Both the position numbers and the translations under genes were made by a program. 64,000 bases of DNA from Cinclus cinclus. Lineage: Eukaryota; Chordata; Aves; Passeriformes; Cinclidae. The notes under the pieces are model-generated. The model was not told the DNA's origin. It was given only the letters and a program-made list of their open reading frames with translations, and did no database searches. Every line of letters starts with the position of its first letter. The stretch's first letter is position 1. This document shows, piece after piece, positions 51,673-64,000 of the stretch. The DNA lies in the NCBI RefSeq assembly GCF_963662255.1, contig NC_085046.1, forward strand, positions 134,769,392 to 134,833,391, given 5' to 3'.

Positions 51673-51924
51673 GCCCTCCCCGGCCCGCCCTGGAGCTCCG
51701 GCAGCCGCAGGTGCGGCGGGAGCCCGGTGTGTCCTCACCGGGGGCTGCCTCCGGCACGCTCCGGCGCTTGCAAACTTCCCGAGCCAGTTCGCAGGGCGGA
51801 TCGGAAGCCGGCCCTCTGCAGCGTATGTAACCCCAAACGTCGCTAAGCAGATAAGGTGTCCTCACTTAGACTGCTCCCACGGCTCAAGTCTGAAGTCACT
51901 CCCGTAAAGAAGTCACTGTAAAGG

Positions 51925-51940
51925 CCAATCAATGGGCGTG
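51925..51940. promoter_or_regulatory. CCAAT box and GC/CACCC-like site upstream of KCNV1
   Basis: CCAAT at 51925-51929 is followed five bases later by GGGCGTG at 51934-51940, just upstream of the CpG island. CCAAT boxes work in either orientation in vertebrate promoters. The spacing to KCNV1 is plausible if transcription starts inside the island. Confidence 0.35.
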
Positions 51941-52479
51941 AGCGAGCCTGTTTTAACCGAGCTGAACTCAGTCTGTTCTCAAAAATACTCCCGGAGTATC
52001 TTTCTGACCGTCCTGTGCTGGCTTGTAGGTCAACAACATAAAAGTTTAGTTCAACCTAATTATATTTAATTTTCTCCTATGAAACAGTTATTTCTAACAA
52101 ATACTTACTTTGGAAATTCGTGATTTCTGCTGCCTCTGACTCCTTGCGAGGGTGGGCAGCTGCCTATATGGCAGTGGAGCCTCCCAGGAGTGGAAATTGT
52201 GGAGCATGCAAAATATGGCATTGTGTGTCATGCACCAGCATCGTGTGATGTCCCACCAGTTTTTCATCCCACATTGCTTGCTGCATACAACTGTGTCCAG
52301 TTATGCATATTTCTAACCTTTATTTCAGAGGGGTCTCATAGAGTTTCATCTTTTGGGTACTGGTAATCCATATTTCAAATGAAGCTGAGCTGAACATTTC
52401 TCATATTGCAGAATTGCAACACCCACAGCAGCCTCTCTACTCAGCACTTGCTGGCGTAGAAATCTGTTTAAGTGACTGT

Positions 52480-52905
52480 TGGCAAAAAATACACTGATCA
52501 GAGAGAATCCAATGGAGAATAGCAAGGGTGGGGTTTGAAGTCGTGGCCCAGGAAGAAAATGCAGAGTGGGATAGCTACAGTAGAAGGGAGTGAGCATTGT
52601 GGTAGTCTTCAGACATGTAAAAGGCTGCTCACAAAGATAAAGATGATATACTCTCTTCTCCTTGGATGTATTGGATATGTGCAGAAGTAATGGAACAACA
52701 GGAATGATATTTAGGGTAGCCATTAGGAAGGCTTTGATGAAGCAGTGGAAGAGGTACATTTGTGTCTGTTGCAGGTCACCAATGACCTTGCAGGGATCTG
52801 TCAGGAAGAGCAGGTGTGTGGTACTGCTTTGTCTGAGGTCTGAATCTGGAAGGGTTAGATGAACTTGTGATACTATTTCCAGCTCTATAATGCTGTATTT
52901 GAAGT
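52480..52905 (+). mobile_element. old CR1 LINE fragment, plus strand
   Basis: CATGTAAAAGGCTGCTCACAAAG, then GAAGTAATGGAACAACAGG, GCCATTAGGAAGGCTTTGATG and finally CCAGCTCTATAATGCTGTATTTG follow a diverged CR1 3' region in forward orientation. Many differences from the consensus imply age. The left boundary is uncertain. Confidence 0.7.
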
Positions 52906-54565
52906 GTGCAATAAAAAAAACCTTGTTTTCATAGACCTTTCCATTTTTATTGGTTTAAGAAATTAAATTTAAATATAATTTATATGAATAAACACAAATC
53001 TGTGAATTCATTTTCCTTTGGAACTATCAACAACTACTGTTATGCAGCAGGCTTTCAAGAATCATTCATTTTTAATCCAGGATCGCCACTCAGGTGTGCA
53101 ATCCCTCTCACAGATAGCACTTAAGCCAGCACTTAATTAAAAGCAATAATTAAAAAATAATTAAAACCACCTGTAAGACCAACTTAACAGCATCATTGAG
53201 AAGTATCTCAGAAGAGCAAGGTGTCCTACTGTCTGTAATAGACCCCTCATTGTTCAGTCATTAAACTACTTGCTCAACCTCTTTTCAGTATTCATTCTTT
53301 CCATCAGCAAGAAAGATATTTTCAGGAATATTTTCTCCATTAGAAGGGCTATCTCAAAGCAATCCCCTCCCACCACGATAATTCAAGGCATTACTTCAGA
53401 TTCACTGGTGTTTCTAAGAACCTGGTTACCTGTTTTGACTTTATCTAGTCAAAGTGAATGTCAAATGCCCAGCCTCATTAAAACTGTAGATAATTTGTTC
53501 TTAAAAAAGTTTGATACATAATTTTCAGCACATGCATGACATGTAGTGCCTTGAGAGATTGGGTTCATTTGTCTGTTTACTTATATCCTTTATGGAATAA
53601 TGATTATATACAGATGTATTTATTTCACTTCAAACTTTTTTTTTTTTGGTCTGATTATCAACTGTTCAGACCAGAGTGTTTTCTTCAAAACACTAGAGGA
53701 AAGCCATATGTTAAGGATATACTTTCCCTTAGTTTTGTGTATTCTTCTACGCACTTCTCACTGCAGGAATGTGACATCACCAACGGAATTCTGTAGTGTC
53801 CTCAACTTCCATAATCACAGTTACATAGGAGATATGTGTATGATATATCATCTTACTTCTGAGTGCTGTTTCTCTGCTAGTTGTAAATTTAGATTTTTAT
53901 TAAAAAAAGGACTTTTAGAAAACTGTTCTGAAAATTATTTTCAAATGTAACAATAACAAAAAGCTGGAGCATTTCAAAGAAATGAGAAAAATGTTTTATG
54001 AGTAGAAAGGTTCAAAAAGAGAGGACTTATTTTTCTACTACTAGAGACTGAAGAAACAGGCAGTACTGGTGCATATATAATTTTTGGGAGAACTCTTAAA
54101 GGATCTGCTGTTTGTCATTCCTGCTCATTTGTACATGAGAAACCAAAGTAACAACTTTCGTAATTTTATTATTCCCGTGGCATACCCTCTCAAGGAACCA
54201 TATTCATATACACTTGGAATAGTAGCAAAAGGCTGCTATACGAGGACAAGGAGTCATTTGGTCTTAATCACTCTGCCAGTGAAATGCTGCAGCTGAAGTG
54301 AACCACAGACATTTCCAATGTTTGGGTCATGGGATTAGCAGTGTTGGACAGAACCATGTCTGCCTGGTTCAGACCTAAGGGACTATTATGCTTTGTTGTG
54401 TCAGAATATCTGAAACAACTGGATGTTAATGACATCTGTCTGAATTACTGTCTTTACCAAGACAGTTCTTGGTATTTGGTATCAAGCTCCTGTTGATATT
54501 TCCCTTATGTGATATCACTGACTAAAAAAACTGAAAAAAGATTTCATTATTTCAAGACATAGTAC

Positions 54566-54582
54566 AAAAAAAAAAAAAAAAA
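54566..54582. repeat. A17 homopolymer
   Basis: Seventeen consecutive A. No retroposed gene is recognisable upstream, so this is treated as a simple homopolymer. Confidence 0.85.
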
Positions 54583-57500
54583 GGGATGCTGAAATACGAG
54601 TTGCAACCCAGTATGTCTGTTGTGGGAGTTGAAAAATTTACTTTAGCAAAATAGCCAGCTGTTAAAGAAACCTCTTTTATAATATGTTTTCCTGATTTTT
54701 TGTACTTGTGGCTGAAAGCTATGATTTTATAACAATTGTGTAGTCACATTTTTCAGCTGGTATATTGTGATATACACAAAAAAGCCAGGATGTGCAGTTC
54801 CCAACATTTGTCATTATCTTTTCCGATAGGCTCAATTCTCTTCTTACAGAAGTAGTGTTTCACAATCAACTGATTCTTAATTACTTTAATTTCTGACATA
54901 TTATATTTCTAAATTTTTTATATTTTGATCTCATATATTAATCTGTTTTGGAACATAAAATCTAAATGGCTCCCCTGGACCTTATGCAGTAGAACAGAGG
55001 GGAAACATTAGGAAAATGTATGATAGATAGGGTATTTCTAGGCAAACTCCCTCCAGGAACACCTTCATAATTTTCAGTGGCACAGGAATTTGATTAGCAA
55101 GAGGCTGCGTGGAGCCTAAAATGTTTAATAACTTTTCACAGTGCTGTAAATTCTTGTTTGAATTACTTTCTGTTTCAATGTTGATAAAGCTTTGTTCAAG
55201 GTTCTCCACAATTTAACTGCACAGGGTGAAAGATACCACTGAATTGTGTTTAACTGTCCTCTGTTCTGGTATTGTGATTGCTGAATAATGGTGTCCTGCT
55301 CAAGTTGCCAGCACCATTCATGATTTTGCTGACATCTGCCATACAATAATCTCTGGGGAAGTGGTGAGTTAAAACAATATAAATTGAGTTTTTATATGGA
55401 TCCAAGTTTTGTGAGTAATAAACCATAACAAAGGTTAAAGTTATTTAATTTTAGCAGTATCACTCCTTGTCCATGACAAATTTTGTACAAGATGCAAGTT
55501 TTGAGCCCCAAATTTGACTGCATTTAGCACAAGATATAATCTGTGTCATAAAGTCAATTTCCTTCATGGAGATCAAGAGTTACTCCTGTAAATGACAGTG
55601 GTACTGTCATCCTCATTAAACAGATCCTCTGCTGAACATTTCCCTTTGGTTAGCGTGAAGCAGTGATCTTCAGGACCACTTGTGGTTCTTTTACAACCTA
55701 GGTGTCTGAAGCCTGTCTTTCCTTCAGATAGTCTGAGAGCTGCTGTAATGTCACTCTTGCAAAAACAGGTGAAAAAAGATTAAACCTAGAAATTCTCTAA
55801 ACAACTATCTGCTGTTTCCTTTAGCAAGTGAAATAAGAGTGTATTAACACAGCTTTATTCCCCTCAGGGATATTCTGCTTTTCTTGTGGAAATGGTCCAG
55901 ATGAAACCTGCCAGATCTCACTTCCTTTGAGCTTGCTGCATGGAACAGACAGATCAGAAGAAGACACACGGTTTGGTTCACATTGTGTGAAAACAGTTTA
56001 AGAGAGTATGGAATCAGGGCTATGTTAAGAAAGCTGTTTTTGGTATATCTGAACACTACCCACTTTCAGACCCTATTTATTTTCTTGCCTTTTACAATTT
56101 GGTAGGAAGTAAAAAAAGCGTAGCTGGGGAGGTAGTTCTGTAGAGCAACTTACACATGTGAGCAGTTCTTTTTTTCGAAGTAAGGGCTAGTTTTACACCC
56201 ACCAACTGCATAGGAAAGAAACTTGCTGATATTTTCTAATGAAACTGTAATGGAAATGGGCATTAATAAAACTGAGTTTGGTAAACACTTTATCTATTGC
56301 TAAGCTGGATGTTACTTTCATTCTTACTAGACTGGTGAAGGAGATTAATAAGAATTTTCAAATTTTAATTTTAGCTGCTTTATTCCAAATCCCCAAAGTC
56401 ATCTGAGCTGAGTAAAATATATGCAATTAGATCTGACTGTTGACCTAGCTAATGCATTTTTTAGGAGTTATTACTCCAGTCTCTTATCACTGAACAGGCA
56501 TATCCCAACAATGCCAAGGAAGATTACATATATATATATCAAGAGGAAAAATACTTCTCTTTAAACAGACCCATGCTTTTACTCTGAAAAAAAAGCTCCA
56601 ATGATTTACTATGCAAAATGAAGCCTTATTCAAAATCAATCTTAAAATAGATCAAGGAGAGTGAAGTCATTCAACACAGGATGAAATTTTAATCAATCAG
56701 TCTGAGATTTAAATTGATATTTTCAGAAACAGAATAAACATTAAATGCGTGCAACAATCTATGTATTGTTCTTGATACTGTCCCTACCCAGAATTACTTG
56801 TTTTATTCAGCAGCTAAACTCACTGCTCCATCAGCCAACTAGCAAAGCTTTCAGTCTTCTCCTTAAGTAAACTTGAAATTACTTAATCTTACAGCTGAAA
56901 TCTTTTAATTTGGCAAATGTCAGTTCCTTTCTGCAAGCAGTTCAGGTAAACTATGCAACTTGTAAATCAGTTTTGTATTCATTCCCTCCTGTGGTCTGTT
57001 CCAATGATTACATTTTACTGTTTGTGTTTCTTCATTAATTTCTCCTGTGCTAATTTACTGCACAGACTTGCTTTCCTTCAAGAACACTCACACCTTATTA
57101 CCTGACTTACTTTTATACTGAGTTGCAAGTGCTTACCTCAGCACACTTCATACTGCTGGGCTCCCATCATCAGTGCAAGAACCTGGCTGGGCCATCTTCT
57201 GGGAATTTCAAACCGACATCAGTTCTCACTGCTCTTCTTCATGGACACTTGCTACATTCCCATGTATAGCTTGGCATTGTTTATGTTAACAAAACATCCA
57301 TACATCCATTTTTAAATGGAATTATTTTGAGGATTCTCAAAAGTGAAGGCTTTTGGAGGAATTTCTGTTATTAATTATTTTTGCATTATCACTTTAGCAG
57401 AAATGGAAGATAATGATCTTTGAAAGTTTAAACATCTCTCAGGCAAAAAAAGTCTCTGCCCTTCAAAGAAACTGGCTTCTATATCTGTGAATATTCTTTG

Positions 57501-60046
57501 TGTTATGTACCACATCATGTTCTTCCAGTAGCATAACAACTTTATTTTTCCTGCTTATAAAAGTAGGGAAAGTATAAGAGCCAACAGCAAGGATATCTTC
57601 TTTAAGAGTGATGTGATCAATTCCAGCCTATAAAAATATTACTTACTGTGGCAGGATGCTCTCCTGGAATGTGGTCAAACTACTTGGACAATGCCCTGTT
57701 TGAAAGGCTCTCAGTATTAGATTGAGAGGGGCCATCATGTGCTGATTTTGGTGTTGAAATATGGTAAAACCAGTCTGCTCACCAGCCCCCAAATTAACAT
57801 TCTGATAGTGATGCAATCAGAGACGTGGCTGGCAGTCAACTGCTTGATACTCTATGGTTCCAATCCCCTCTCATACGGTTAGATAATATATTCCTTCCTG
57901 GAGTGTGTGGGGATTCCTCCCTAGGGTAGGGGTTGTGTCCCAAGGATACTAAAGACTGAATGAAAGAGATCTGCCCATGAGCACTGGTATGGTGAATTAC
58001 ATCCATCTCTACTTAATAATTGTTTCTTTTTGCTAACTTTAATATAGTTGCTCTAATATAATTGCTCTGATGTAGTGCACTATCATATCCAATACCATAC
58101 ACAATTATTAGTTTTAGCTTTTAGACTGTATAGCAAATAATTCTGATTAGATTTTTGCCTTGTCATATGGCATAATAAAGAATTAATTTTATCAGAATGA
58201 ATCTGTTTTACCATCATTAATCCTGCGGGGCAAAGTTACTTAAAGTGTTGATAAAATCCGAGGCTAAGATTGAGAAAGAGTTTATAAAGCCAGGAGTCAT
58301 TTCTGCACACAAGGGTTTCTCTAATAAACTTTGTGTGAAGCTCCCACTCCCACCTGTGACACTTATAAATTAGTAGCAATCTCTAAGCAATCGGTTTTAG
58401 GCAAAACTAATCATTATTTAAGAATTTGTGTAATGCAATCAAGCTATCAACCTCAGGTAACTTTAAAATATTGAGTCATTAATAAAAAATATTTTTATTG
58501 TAATAACTTATATATCTGTGCTTATGGAAAAGCATCCAATCCATCTGTCTATGTAATTAACAATTTAATTTGCACCACTGAACAGGCAGAATATCTGAGC
58601 ATTTGAAAACAAACAGAAAAACAAGTACAGGCATGCCTTCATGCAGAGGGAAACCTCATCATGGAAATGAGCTTAGATAAATTCATTCAGTGCAAGAGAG
58701 AAACATGTTCAGACAACTTTTTCTCTGCTGAGTTTTACTGGTGTTTCTCTGCTCCACAGTCCTTCAGCTTACATTTTATATATTAAATAATTTCCTTCAG
58801 CTAATAATGCAGTCCATACTTGACCTAGTGTGTAAGATGATTGTTCACCATCTTTTCAGTCATCCACATTATCATAAGAGCCTTTAAATTTACAAAATTA
58901 ATTTTGGTAAATTGGCAAACTTCACATATATCCTTCAGCTAGATTAATTAATTAATTTTGTGAGAGGAATCGTGGTCCTTAAGTGGTGATTATGTGTGAA
59001 TTGACTTCCTGTGTGACTGACTGCATAATTGACCAACTTTGTCTGCACACGAGAAGCAGAGATTTCTTTGCTCTGCCAGTCTCCTTTAGCGTCTTCAGTC
59101 AAAGAAGAGAAATAGAAGATTCAAAGAAGCAATTCATTATTTGTTGTACACACATCTGTTTTAGGATGGGGTGAATCACACCTCAGTCCATTTGTCTCCC
59201 CTGATGGAGAGGGAAGGCTAGACAACAGAACAGATAAAGTATTAACACTGTAGGTTAAACACTGTATTTCATCAAATGAATCTGACCTTAGAGTTTTTTA
59301 CTGTTTTATTATTTTTGTGAAAAAAATTAAATGCTGTACTACTTATATAAATATATTTTTATTATTTCTTACAAACACAAGCATTTACTGTATTTTATTA
59401 TTTATAATTATCTATTTATGAACAAATAGCATACACTTGTTTAGGTAGCTATGAAAATGCTTTGTATTTTTGAAATAACATAATTTTTTTCTGCATGTCA
59501 CAGATAATTTTAGAAGCACAGTATTTGGTTAGTCCTCACAACATTACTGTGAAATAGGTAAGGACCATTGTGATTAATTACAATGAATTGCTGCCATGTG
59601 CAATTAAGCTGTACTTCCATGAAGAACACTTCATGTTTCCAGGTGACTAAACATTTGGAGGGATCTGGGTCCTACAGGACTGCATGAAAAAGTGCTGAAC
59701 TTTGTGTGGGGGGAATATTCCTTACTGCTTCTGGGTGCATGGAATGGAAAGTGTGTTCATTGACTTCTCAGCTCATGCACTGGAGTTTATTTGTACTGTA
59801 CAAGGACTCCATGTCCTCTTGAGAGCTTTTGGAATGCAATTCGGAGAAAACTTTAATGGATAGAAACAGTCCTTATTCCTCAGTTTCAGCCTGTCACATT
59901 TGCATAAATGGTATCTCATTAATTAGACAGACTAAATTTCCCAGGCTCTTCAACTACTCCGACGATGTGATCTGAACACTCACTGGAGCAGTTCTTATGA
60001 CATGTCCACCTGACTGTGGGTGTAGGAAATAATGATGTTTGGTAAC

Positions 60047-60613
60047 TACCATGGTTTAACTCCACCCAGCAGCCAAGCTCCACTAAGCCACTGGCTCACT
60101 CCCCCACCAGCAGGAACAGGGAGAGAATTGGAAGAGTAAAAGCTGGAAAACTCAGGGATTGAGATACAGACAGTTTAATGGGTAAAGCAAAGCCACTCAC
60201 ACAAGCAAAGCAAAACAAGGAATTAATTCAGTGCTTCCCAGGGCATGCAGGTGTTCAGCCATCTCCAGGGGAGCACGACTCCATCTGGTAGTGGTGACTT
60301 GAGAAAACAAATCCCACCACTCCAAATATTCCCCCTAACTCCCTCTGCTCCCAGCTTTATATGCTGAATATCCCTTTGGTCAGTCTGGGTCATCTGTCCT
60401 GGCTGTGTCTCCTCCCAGCCTGCCATGCACCTTCAACTTCCTCACCAGTTTGTCAGTACAAAAAGCAGAAAAGGCAATGGCTCTGTGTAACCCTGCACAG
60501 CAATAACAACAGCATCTCTGTATTATCACCCTGTGTTTGACACAAATCCAAAACACAGCCCCGCACCAGCAACAGAGAAGAAAGTTAACTCCATCCCAGC
60601 CAAAGCCAGCACA
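60047..60613 (-). mobile_element. solo LTR of an avian endogenous retrovirus
   Basis: On the plus strand it runs from near CATGGTTTAACTCCACCCAGC to CCAAAGCCAGCACA, with CTCACTCCCCCACCAGCAGG, GACAGTTTAATGGGTAAAGC and GAATATCCCTTTGGTCAG in between. This is a well-known type of bird LTR. On the minus strand TATAAA (60361-60356) precedes ATTAAA (60179-60174), fixing the orientation. No internal retroviral sequence adjoins it, so it is a solo LTR. The left boundary is tentative; flanks GTAAC and ATAAT could be a decayed 5-bp duplication. Confidence 0.85.
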
Positions 60614-61140
60614 ATAATTTATTTTTTTTAAGAAGACTGCAATCTAAACAATCCAGCAATATATTATTAGATCTGCACAATAATAAGTAATCATGGTATT
60701 TTATGTTCAATAGCTAAAACCCACCTTCTTTATTGTAGGCTTTACTGTGAGGATAAATCATCTGACAGGCAATTCCCACACAGCATTAGTAACTTTTTGT
60801 TGATTTCTTTGTGTGTGTTTAAGAAGAGAAACAATGAAATATAAGCAAACATGTGAAAGTAATCACCTCAAACATGCATAAAACAAGATATCATAAAACT
60901 AGCTATGTTAGTTGATTACCCTCACTCATGGTATTCCAATTATAGTGGTTTAGTGCAAATATCTTTGTTATTCACTTATTAAAACTCCAACAGGCCGTGT
61001 TTTTATAGATGTCAGTAGGTGTATGTTTATAGGTACAAGCCTGTAAAAAAAATTTGTTTAATGTCTATGAGTTTTCTAAACCTTTCATTGTTGTCAGACA
61101 GATTTTCCTAGGGGTGATGAAGGGTGTGCTGATCAATATA

Positions 61141-61154
61141 TTTTTTTTTTTTTT
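61141..61154. repeat. T14 homopolymer
   Basis: Fourteen consecutive T in AT-rich flank with no recognisable retrocopy beside it. Confidence 0.8.
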
Positions 61155-62577
61155 CCAAGCTGCATGAGACTTTGTATTGCTTGGATCAAACATGTAATGT
61201 TCACAAATAAGAAAGAATTCATAATCTATCAGACTGCAGGAAGTCTCCTTAGGTAGTGCTAACAATGAATTCCCAAACAGACAAATTCACAGTTCTAAGT
61301 AGCTAAATACTCAGGTTTTGTGTTCCACAGACAGTTTCTGAAGGCATTTTGCAACACTGACTAATTCTTCTCTGCTTCCTCTCTATTTCCCTTGGCCTTT
61401 TACCACTGTGTCTTGAACTAAGGTTTGTATTTAGAGTACAACCTTTTGCTCAGCTTGCCTGGGAGCAAATACAGTTCAATTCCCTTCTAGACATTACTGT
61501 ACATCAAACCAATATTAATAATGTATATTATAGCAGTAATAACCATAAGTGTCAATAAAACCACAAATAACCTTGAGTAAGCATAAAACATCACAGTCAT
61601 ATTGATAAATGAAAATGAAGTAGAATCCAGAAGAATGAGGATATTCTATTGTAATATCCAAATCCCCTCTGCTGTAACCCTGTTTGTGTTGTGCCAAGAT
61701 TGCCTATACAGGGTGGTAGAAAGCCTGAAAGACTCATGGCCATATTTTCCCCTTCTCTTTCCTACAGAACTGTTTTGTTTCTGTAATTTCTTTCCTTTGC
61801 ACTCTAGTTTGATTTCCATTGGCCTTAATCATGCTCCTGTGCTTGATAGTTCTCAACTACTGACTCAATGGAATAATTCCTGACAAAAGCACTGTCATCT
61901 CAGCATGCTGTAAAAAGTTGTCATCAAGAGGAAAAGGTGTAATTTCAACGTGCAAATAAAACTGACTTATTTCAGGAAGAACCCATGAAGTCAAGCATAC
62001 ATGTATGCTTTTCTTTAATTGAACACCTATTATCCTAATAAAAAAGATTTGATAAATATGTGGGATGTGATTCTGTGAAAAATCCATTTTTATTTGTCTT
62101 TGAAAGCATAGTTAAATTTATGTGCCTTTGTTAGTGTTTTACTTGATAGTTTATAGTAGGAATAATTTTTGCCTAATGAGTAAAATGTTTTAAAGTTAAA
62201 TGGCAGAAGTATTGAGCAAAGGCCACTAAGCTATGAATTTTCTGTGAATTCACAGATACTATGAATTGTCATTCTCTGTACATTATCATTGCTTGCCATA
62301 AAACAACTTCAGTAATCTTGACTAAATTTTGTTTGCTTTAAATTCTACTTACAAAACTAAAAAGTTCATCTAATCTAATTCATCAATTTTAACTAGATAT
62401 CTCTGATTTTTTGGAACAAGCATTGCCTTTCAGGTTTAATTTTATTTTACTTGAATTCACCTCTACATGAAAAATTTAAAACCAGCCAGTGGCTGCACTG
62501 TATGTCAGCTTTGTGTCGCCTTCCCAGTGTCAGCTTTCATCTTTTTCCTAGCCTTGCCTTGCCTTATCTTTCTTTCT

Positions 62578-62945
62578 CAGAATCACAGAATTGCTAAGGT
62601 TGGAGGAGACCTCTGGAGATCATTTGGTCCCACTCCCCTGACAGGGCAGGGAGGGTCACCTAGAGCAGGTTATGCAGAATGAGTTCAGGTGGGTTTGGAA
62701 TGTCTCCACAGAGGGAGCCTGCACAACCTCCATGGAGAGCCTGTTCCAGTGCTCTGCTCCCCTCAGTGTAAAGAAGTCCTTACTCGTGTTGAGCTGAAGC
62801 TTCTTGTGTTTTCTTTAAGGCCATTACTCCTCATTACTCCCCCCCTTGTCCTGGCCACCCTCTTGACATCTGTCTTTGAGATATTTGCATGTATTCATGA
62901 GATCCCCTCAGTCTTCTCCAGACTAAACAGACATCACCCTACTTA
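62578..62945 (-). mobile_element. CR1 LINE 3' region, minus strand
   Basis: It starts with CAGAATCACAGAATTGCTAAGGTTGGAGGAGACC, continues with CACAACCTCCATGGAGAGCCTGTTCCAGTGCTC and ends near TCTCCAGACTAAACAG, all reverse-orientation CR1. The short open frames at 62467-62946 overlap it and are not genes. Confidence 0.92.
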
Positions 62946-64000
62946 AATTTTTATCCTGAGATCATCAGGTTTAACAACTATATTGACTCCTTATTGCTGT
63001 TGTTTTAATGACTTCCAGAGTAATTCCAGTGACTCAGGGTTCAATTCATTAATCAAAACTTACTGCTTTGAACTACTTCAGCAACACAACACGATTGCCA
63101 GCCCCTTTTTGCTTCTCTCTGTGTGAGGGAATTCTGTGCTTCTTGTTTGCTTCACAACAATTCCCTTTTCATGGCTCCAAATAAGTTCTATGGCCAAGTC
63201 CTAGCTACCAGGCTGGAATGTCTAGACTGGGTATCATTAACTAAATCTAAGTCAATTAGTTTTTGTAAAATGTGATTTATAGCAAATTTTGTCTCTGGCT
63301 GTGGCTAATGATAATTTATATTACCTTTAAAAAGTGTGCCTCTCTTCCTATTTTCTAAATCAGCTTTCAAATTGTTGATATGAATGTTTATGGTCTGCAT
63401 AGATAAGCGAAGGATCATTCTAAAATTATTCTTCCCTGTTATTTTCCTGCAGTTTACATATTCAGCTCAACTGAATGTTCTGAATGTTCCATAATGTTCT
63501 GCATCTCAAACTACCCAATATGTACAGACAGGCTTCTGCTTGGCCTCCACTTGTTTCCTTGGGGAAGTATGGATATTTTACGTGTTTGGCCTCACATCTG
63601 CTAGTTCTAAGCAGATATGTCAGATACCCTTAGAAATACCAAATGGCACTTGCATTTAAAAATGTGAGTTAAGCCAAAAATATCTGTGTTAAAAGAATTT
63701 AGGTACTTTATAATGGATGATTAAAATTTCATACATAGGAAGTCAAGCTTCAAAAAAATCTCATCTAAAGCTAATTATTAATTTTACTCTACCTAAAGGA
63801 CTTTTTTGAAATAAAAGTATTACTTTTAATGAAGCAACTCCTTTCCAGCTCTTTTCAGTCTTATTTTTTTTGTTTGTAAATTATCAGCTTAATCTAGCAA
63901 AATATAGTACACCAGAAGGCTTAAAAGAAAATATTCATTTTTTCCTGATCTGTATCTTCTGTTTATCATCCTAAAGAACTCAGTGATTCCTGACTGCACT

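Larger units (their letters stand above)
51020..51880 (-). promoter_or_regulatory. CpG island at the 5' end of KCNV1
   Basis: This is the only strongly GC- and CpG-rich stretch in an otherwise AT-rich window. It begins within about 40 bp of the first KCNV1 ATG and extends upstream of it. That position is typical of a TATA-less promoter and 5' UTR. Long open frames occur on both strands here, but they are a by-product of high GC content, are low in complexity and resemble no family I know. Donor-like sites on the minus strand (CAGGTGAGG and similar) leave room for a non-coding first exon, which I cannot confirm. The exact transcription start is not visible. Confidence 0.8.
51941..60046. other. 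upstream flank of KCNV1, no gene seen
   Basis: Apart from the CR1 fragment at 52480-52905 and the A17 run, this is AT-rich sequence with no exon, RNA gene or named repeat. The part at about 58050-58620 is rich in TAAT-type motifs and lacks recognisable repeats, which makes it a candidate conserved non-coding element. Confidence 0.6.
60614..64000. other. upstream flank of KCNV1, no gene seen
   Basis: AT-rich with one CR1 fragment (62578-62945). A perfect 16-bp palindrome, TCTGTGAATTCACAGA, lies at 62241-62256. No coding block is seen. Confidence 0.65.

Noticed and set aside
50914..51846. 310-codon and 241-codon open frames on the plus strand over the KCNV1 5' end
   Set aside because: They run antisense through exon 1 and the CpG island, and are Pro/Arg/Ala/Gly-rich low-complexity translations caused by high GC content. 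No domain is recognisable.
54530..54582. Poly(A) run as evidence of a processed pseudogene
   Set aside because: No recognisable coding or small-RNA sequence lies upstream, and no target-site duplication was found.
1..64000. CRISPR arrays, operons, phage or other prokaryote-type systems
   Set aside because: No regularly spaced repeats, no compact coding, and clear vertebrate introns and retroelements.

Overview
This window is vertebrate nuclear DNA, almost certainly from a bird. The support is several CR1 LINE fragments that read like avian copies, two avian-type endogenous-retrovirus solo LTRs, and a conserved potassium-channel gene with GT-AG introns. I cannot name the species from sequence alone. 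There is no bacterial, plasmid or phage architecture, and most of the window is AT-rich non-coding DNA.

The one protein-coding gene I can support is KCNV1, which encodes the electrically silent channel subunit Kv8.1. It lies on the minus strand in three coding exons: 50983-50502, 48751-48225 and 40498-39987. The three join in frame with clean GT-AG junctions and give 506 residues, or 499 if the second ATG is used. Intron 1 is 1750 bp and intron 2 is 7726 bp. A CpG island at about 51020-51880 covers the 5' end and contains a 40-bp perfect tandem duplication and a GGGCT repeat. A candidate poly(A) signal lies about 330 bp past the stop codon.

Layout. 1-39.6 kb is the flank downstream of KCNV1: no gene is recognised, and it holds CR1 fragments at 2.3, 11.0-11.4, 36.3 and 36.7-37.2 kb, simple repeats at 4.9, 5.2, 30.2 and 34.6 kb, and an AT-rich block at 25.7 kb. 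The 36.7-37.2 kb CR1 copy is split by a 252-bp insertion with the features of a solo LTR: TG...CA ends, an internal AATAAA, and flanking 5-bp duplications that look decayed at a CpG. 39.6-51.0 kb is KCNV1; its intron 2 holds a 5'-truncated CR1 of about 2.2 kb with a broken reverse-transcriptase frame, ending about 120 bp from the exon 3 acceptor. 51.9-64.0 kb is upstream flank with CR1 copies at 52.5 and 62.6 kb and an LTR at 60.0-60.6 kb.

I found no convincing undescribed multi-gene system. The points most worth checking are the duplicated segment in the KCNV1 CpG island, the dated nesting of an LTR inside a CR1, the CR1 beside the exon 3 splice acceptor, a pair of perfect short inverted repeats at 7.45-7.51 kb, and AT-rich stretches that could be conserved regulatory elements. 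Family names for repeats come from recognition, not from a database search.
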